DNA of 6,733 nt, from contig JANXEB010000106.1 of NCBI GenBank assembly GCA_025058985.1, forward strand, positions 1-6,733. The letters are read 5' to 3'. This stretch comes from Candidatus Aenigmatarchaeota archaeon (lineage in GTDB: Archaea; Aenigmatarchaeota; Aenigmatarchaeia; CG10238-14; SpSt-28). This document shows positions 5,267 through 6,733 of this stretch, in pieces. The position numbers and the translations under genes were made by a program. The stretch's first letter is position 1. Every line of letters starts with the position of its first letter. Below the pieces are notes generated by a model. It saw nothing but the letters and a program-made list of their open reading frames with translations, was not told the DNA's origin and made no database searches.

Positions 5267-5633
5267 AAATAAATATTTTCTTTAAAGCTTTTAAAGGTAA
5301 TGTTGCACATAAAATTCTTCTATAACTTATTGGTATTTTTACTATATTTTTTATTAAAAAATCATCGTTAATTTTTTTTATTTCCTCTAAACTTTTATTT
5401 TTTATAAAATCTAAAAGCAGATCCGTTGAAACTTGACTTATCACGCATCCCTCTCCGATAAATTTAGCATCCTCTACTTTACCATTTTTAACTTTTATAA
5501 AAACTTCTATGAAATCTCCGCAAAGAGGATTATTTTCCTTTAAGTGAAAATCAAAATTTTCTAATTTTCCTTTATTTTTTGGTGTTCTATATCTTGCTAA
5601 AATTTCTTCTGTATAAATCTCTTCTATATCCAT
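5265..5633 (-). CDS. SufU/IscU-like iron-sulfur cluster scaffold
   Basis: This 122-aa protein belongs to the NifU N-terminal / IscU / SufU family. These proteins hold a nascent Fe-S cluster, or in some SufU proteins a zinc ion, and receive sulfur from a cysteine desulfurase. The three ligand cysteines are present: Cys38 in NNPLCGD with the conserved Asp40, Cys63 in GEGCVISQVSTD, and Cys109 in RRILCATLPLKAL. The N-terminal YTEEILARYRTPKNKG is also typical. The third-cysteine context (R--LCATLP, no preceding His) is closer to SufU than to IscU, which usually has a His just before this Cys. No SufU-type insertion between the second and third cysteines is evident. No desulfurase is in the window. 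Its ATG follows the pyrophosphatase stop by 6 bp, and its TAG (5265-5267) shares two bases with the RNase P RNA. It probably forms a transcription unit with ppa. Confidence 0.9.
   Translation of the reverse strand: MDIEEIYTEEILARYRTPKNKGKLENFDFHLKENNPLCGDFIEVFIKVKNGKVEDAKFIGEGCVISQVSTDLLLDFIKNKSLEEIKKINDDFLIKNIVKIPISYRRILCATLPLKALKKIFI
5288..5295 (-). promoter_or_regulatory. Candidate TATA box for RNase P RNA, inside the Fe-S scaffold gene
   Basis: TTTAAAAG on the minus strand is centred about 25 bp upstream of the predicted 5' end of P1 (5266). That is the archaeal TATA-to-start distance. It lies within the last codons of the upstream Fe-S scaffold gene, so the RNA could have its own promoter despite having no intergenic space. 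Cotranscription followed by processing is the alternative. Confidence 0.4.
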
Positions 5634-5639
5634 ATAAGA

Positions 5640-6173
5640 TTATTGCTTCTTTTCCTTAAATCTTTTGACAGCGTTAACTACATATTCGATAGCCCCTTCT
5701 CTACTGATCCACTCCCTTACTTTTACCCATTTTCCCTTCTCTAGCTCTTTATAGTGTTCAAAAAAATGTTTTATTTCGTCTTTTAAAGCTTCCGGTAAAT
5801 CTGAAACATCTCTTATACTACTCATTTTTGGATCTGCTTTTTCAACTGGAACAGCTATTAATTTTTCATCCTTTCCTTCTTCATCCTCCATTATTAGCAA
5901 ACCTATTGGCCTAACACTAACTAATGTGTTTGGTGATATGCTTTCTGAAGAAATTACCAAACAATCTAATGGATCTTTATCCTCACATAAGGTTGATGGA
6001 ACAAAACCGTAATTAGCCGGATATTGCATACTAGTGTGTAAAATTCTATCTAATTTTAAAACTCCTAACTCTTTATCGAATTCGTATTTATTTCTGGATC
6101 CTTTCGATATTTCTATCAAAACAAACAGTTCTTCTGGAAATTTATCCTTCGGACCCGATGGTAGATCTTTCAT
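5640..6173 (-). CDS. ppa: Inorganic pyrophosphatase, family I
   Basis: This is a soluble Mg-dependent enzyme that hydrolyses pyrophosphate from biosynthetic reactions. The 177 aa match the prokaryotic family I length. The active-site set known from the E. coli enzyme can be read at almost identical positions: Glu21, Lys29, Glu31, Arg43, Tyr51, Tyr55, Asp65, Asp67 and Asp70 (signature DKDPLD, with Lys where Gly or Ser is commoner), Asp97, Asp102, Lys104, Tyr141 and Lys142. No catalytic residue is missing. ATG 6173 is preceded by a strong TATA-like run about 26 bp upstream on the minus strand, which suggests a leaderless transcript. The Fe-S scaffold gene follows 6 bp downstream. The gene is divergent from the secreted-protein gene that starts at 6206. 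Confidence 0.96.
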   Translation of the reverse strand: MKDLPSGPKDKFPEELFVLIEISKGSRNKYEFDKELGVLKLDRILHTSMQYPANYGFVPSTLCEDKDPLDCLVISSESISPNTLVSVRPIGLLIMEDEEGKDEKLIAVPVEKADPKMSSIRDVSDLPEALKDEIKHFFEHYKELEKGKWVKVREWISREGAIEYVVNAVKRFKEKKQ

Positions 6174-6176
6174 AAT

Positions 6177-6204
6177 TTTATTTTTTGGTGTGTGTATATA
6201 TATT
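6177..6204. promoter_or_regulatory. Divergent promoter between ppa and the secreted-protein gene
   Basis: Only 32 bp separate the two start codons. On the minus strand AAATATATATACAC covers roughly positions -22 to -33 from ATG 6173, an almost ideal archaeal TATA box for a leaderless ppa mRNA. On the plus strand the run TTTTATTTTTT (6177-6187) lies about 20-29 bp before ATG 6206 and could serve the other gene. If both are used, the two pre-initiation complexes would compete for overlapping DNA. Confidence 0.5.
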
Positions 6205-6205
6205 T

Positions 6206-6733
6206 ATGAAAAAATTTGTACTTAAAAAAAGTTTTTTCCAATATTCGGTAATAATAAGTATATATATGTTTTTCTTTACAAATATACTAATAATAACACA
6301 AGCTTCTACTCCATCGCCAAATCCTCCGGTTGTTTTTGTTAATCCTCTTATTCAAAGAGGAGGGGAAAACATTACGTTTTTCTGCCCAGAGTGTTATTCT
6401 GGTGCTAGAAATGAATATATGAAACTTTTGATCTGCAAATATAATAATTCTAGTTGTTTTTCACAACTACAATCATTTGGAAGATATGTACGTCCAATAA
6501 CAATAAACAACAGTTTAAATCCAAATAATTTAACAGATTATCAAATTTTAATTAATTTAGATACTTCTGAATTGGTTAGTTATTCAGTTTATGAATTACC
6601 AATAACAATTAATAATCCAAGTTCTAATAATTTAATAGATTATCAAGTTAATATAACAATAACAAATACAACAATATTAAGTAAAATAACTCCAGATGGA
6701 AGAGATATTAGAGTTTTCAATATTTCAACTAAC
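6206..6733 (+). CDS. Secreted protein with repeated DUF2341-like segment (C-terminus beyond window)
   Basis: Open from ATG 6206 to the right edge, 176 codons without a stop, so the gene is partial. Residues 1-33 form a signal peptide or membrane anchor: a basic start (MKKFVLKK), a hydrophobic stretch SVIISIYMFFFTNILII (14-30), then polar TQASTPSPNPPV. A cysteine-bearing region follows: CPECYSGARNEYMKLLIC (60-77) and Cys84. From residue 97 there are two similar units, RPITINN...LTDYQILINL and LPITINN...LIDYQVNITI, 35 residues apart. The second continues into SKITPDGRDIRVFNIST (159-175). That last run resembles DUF2341, a beta-sandwich-like domain common in secreted and surface proteins of archaea and bacteria. 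Several N-glycosylation-type NxS/T sites occur in the Asn-rich part. The function is unknown; an extracellular or surface role is inferred. The start could also be a little downstream, but ATG 6206 gives a complete signal sequence. Confidence 0.75.
   Translation, partial: MKKFVLKKSFFQYSVIISIYMFFFTNILIITQASTPSPNPPVVFVNPLIQRGGENITFFCPECYSGARNEYMKLLICKYNNSSCFSQLQSFGRYVRPITINNSLNPNNLTDYQILINLDTSELVSYSVYELPITINNPSSNNLIDYQVNITITNTTILSKITPDGRDIRVFNISTN
6494..6670 (+). repeat. Imperfect tandem repeat within the secreted-protein gene
   Basis: Two units of about 70 bp begin at 6494 and 6599, both with CCAATAACAAT, and share AATAATTTAA-AGATTATCAA further on. They are offset by 105 bp, a multiple of three, so the frame is kept. 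The similarity is visible in both DNA and protein (PITINN ... NNL-DYQ). It looks like a fairly recent in-frame duplication of the front half of a DUF2341-type domain, or two short related strands of a repeat protein. Confidence 0.65.

Noticed and set aside
5064..5285. A 73-codon plus-strand open frame across the GC-richer block
   Set aside because: It lies antisense to the RNase P RNA, its composition reflects paired RNA helices, and the product resembles no protein family.
6034..6225. A 63-codon plus-strand open frame over the ppa start
   Set aside because: It is antisense to the catalytic region of the pyrophosphatase and overlaps the real divergent gene in another frame.
1..6733. CRISPR array, insertion sequence, defence island or tRNA gene
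   Set aside because: No regularly spaced repeats, transposase motifs, terminal inverted repeats of an element, Cas-like proteins or tRNA cloverleaf were seen on either strand; the long inverted repeat present is P1 of the RNase P RNA.

Overview
The window is a compact, very AT-rich archaeal chromosome segment. Archaeal markers are a stand-alone Bud32/PRPK-type kinase, a Trm1 tRNA methyltransferase, archaeal-type ribosomal proteins S13 and S4 encoded as an adjacent pair, TATA-like elements about 26 bp upstream of start codons (leaderless style), and an unannotated RNase P RNA. Small genes, 1-4 bp and 17 bp gene overlaps, and a secreted DUF2341-type protein fit a reduced-genome lineage such as a DPANN archaeon. 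That placement is an inference. The presence of RNase P RNA argues against Nanoarchaeum equitans, which lacks it.

Left part, 1-4014. A gene for a DUF4406 / nucleoside 2-deoxyribosyltransferase-like protein runs leftward off the window edge (1-402, minus). It is divergent from a rightward, tightly packed series. The series contains a 98-aa protein of unknown function (441-737), Bud32 kinase of the KEOPS t6A system (737-1351), Trm1 for m2,2G26 (1362-2459), a UbiA-like membrane protein (2456-3298) and a PHP-domain phosphoesterase (3403-4014). Overlaps of 1 and 4 bp imply translational coupling, and the front of the operon is devoted to tRNA modification. Between the UbiA-like and PHP genes lies a 35-codon open stretch. 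It is in the UbiA frame directly after its TAA, has no ATG/GTG/TTG, and its TGA overlaps the GTG of the PHP gene.

Right part, 3998-6173, all leftward. In transcription order the genes are a family I inorganic pyrophosphatase (5640-6173), a SufU/IscU-like Fe-S scaffold (5265-5633), RNase P RNA (5022-5266), ribosomal protein S13 (4447-4992) and S4 (3998-4450). S4 converges on the PHP gene with a 17-bp overlap. The usual S13-S4-S11-RpoD order is broken after S4.

The RNase P RNA is the main new call. A 14-bp perfect terminal helix (P1), P2, P4 with its bulged U, GNRA-capped P8 and P9, P10 and P12, and all five conserved regions can be traced by eye. It is small, about 245 nt, with a minimal P3 and almost no room for P15/P16. 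The right end (6206 onward, plus) starts a secreted protein with a tandemly repeated DUF2341-like segment that continues beyond the window. It is divergent from the pyrophosphatase gene across a short TATA-containing intergenic region.
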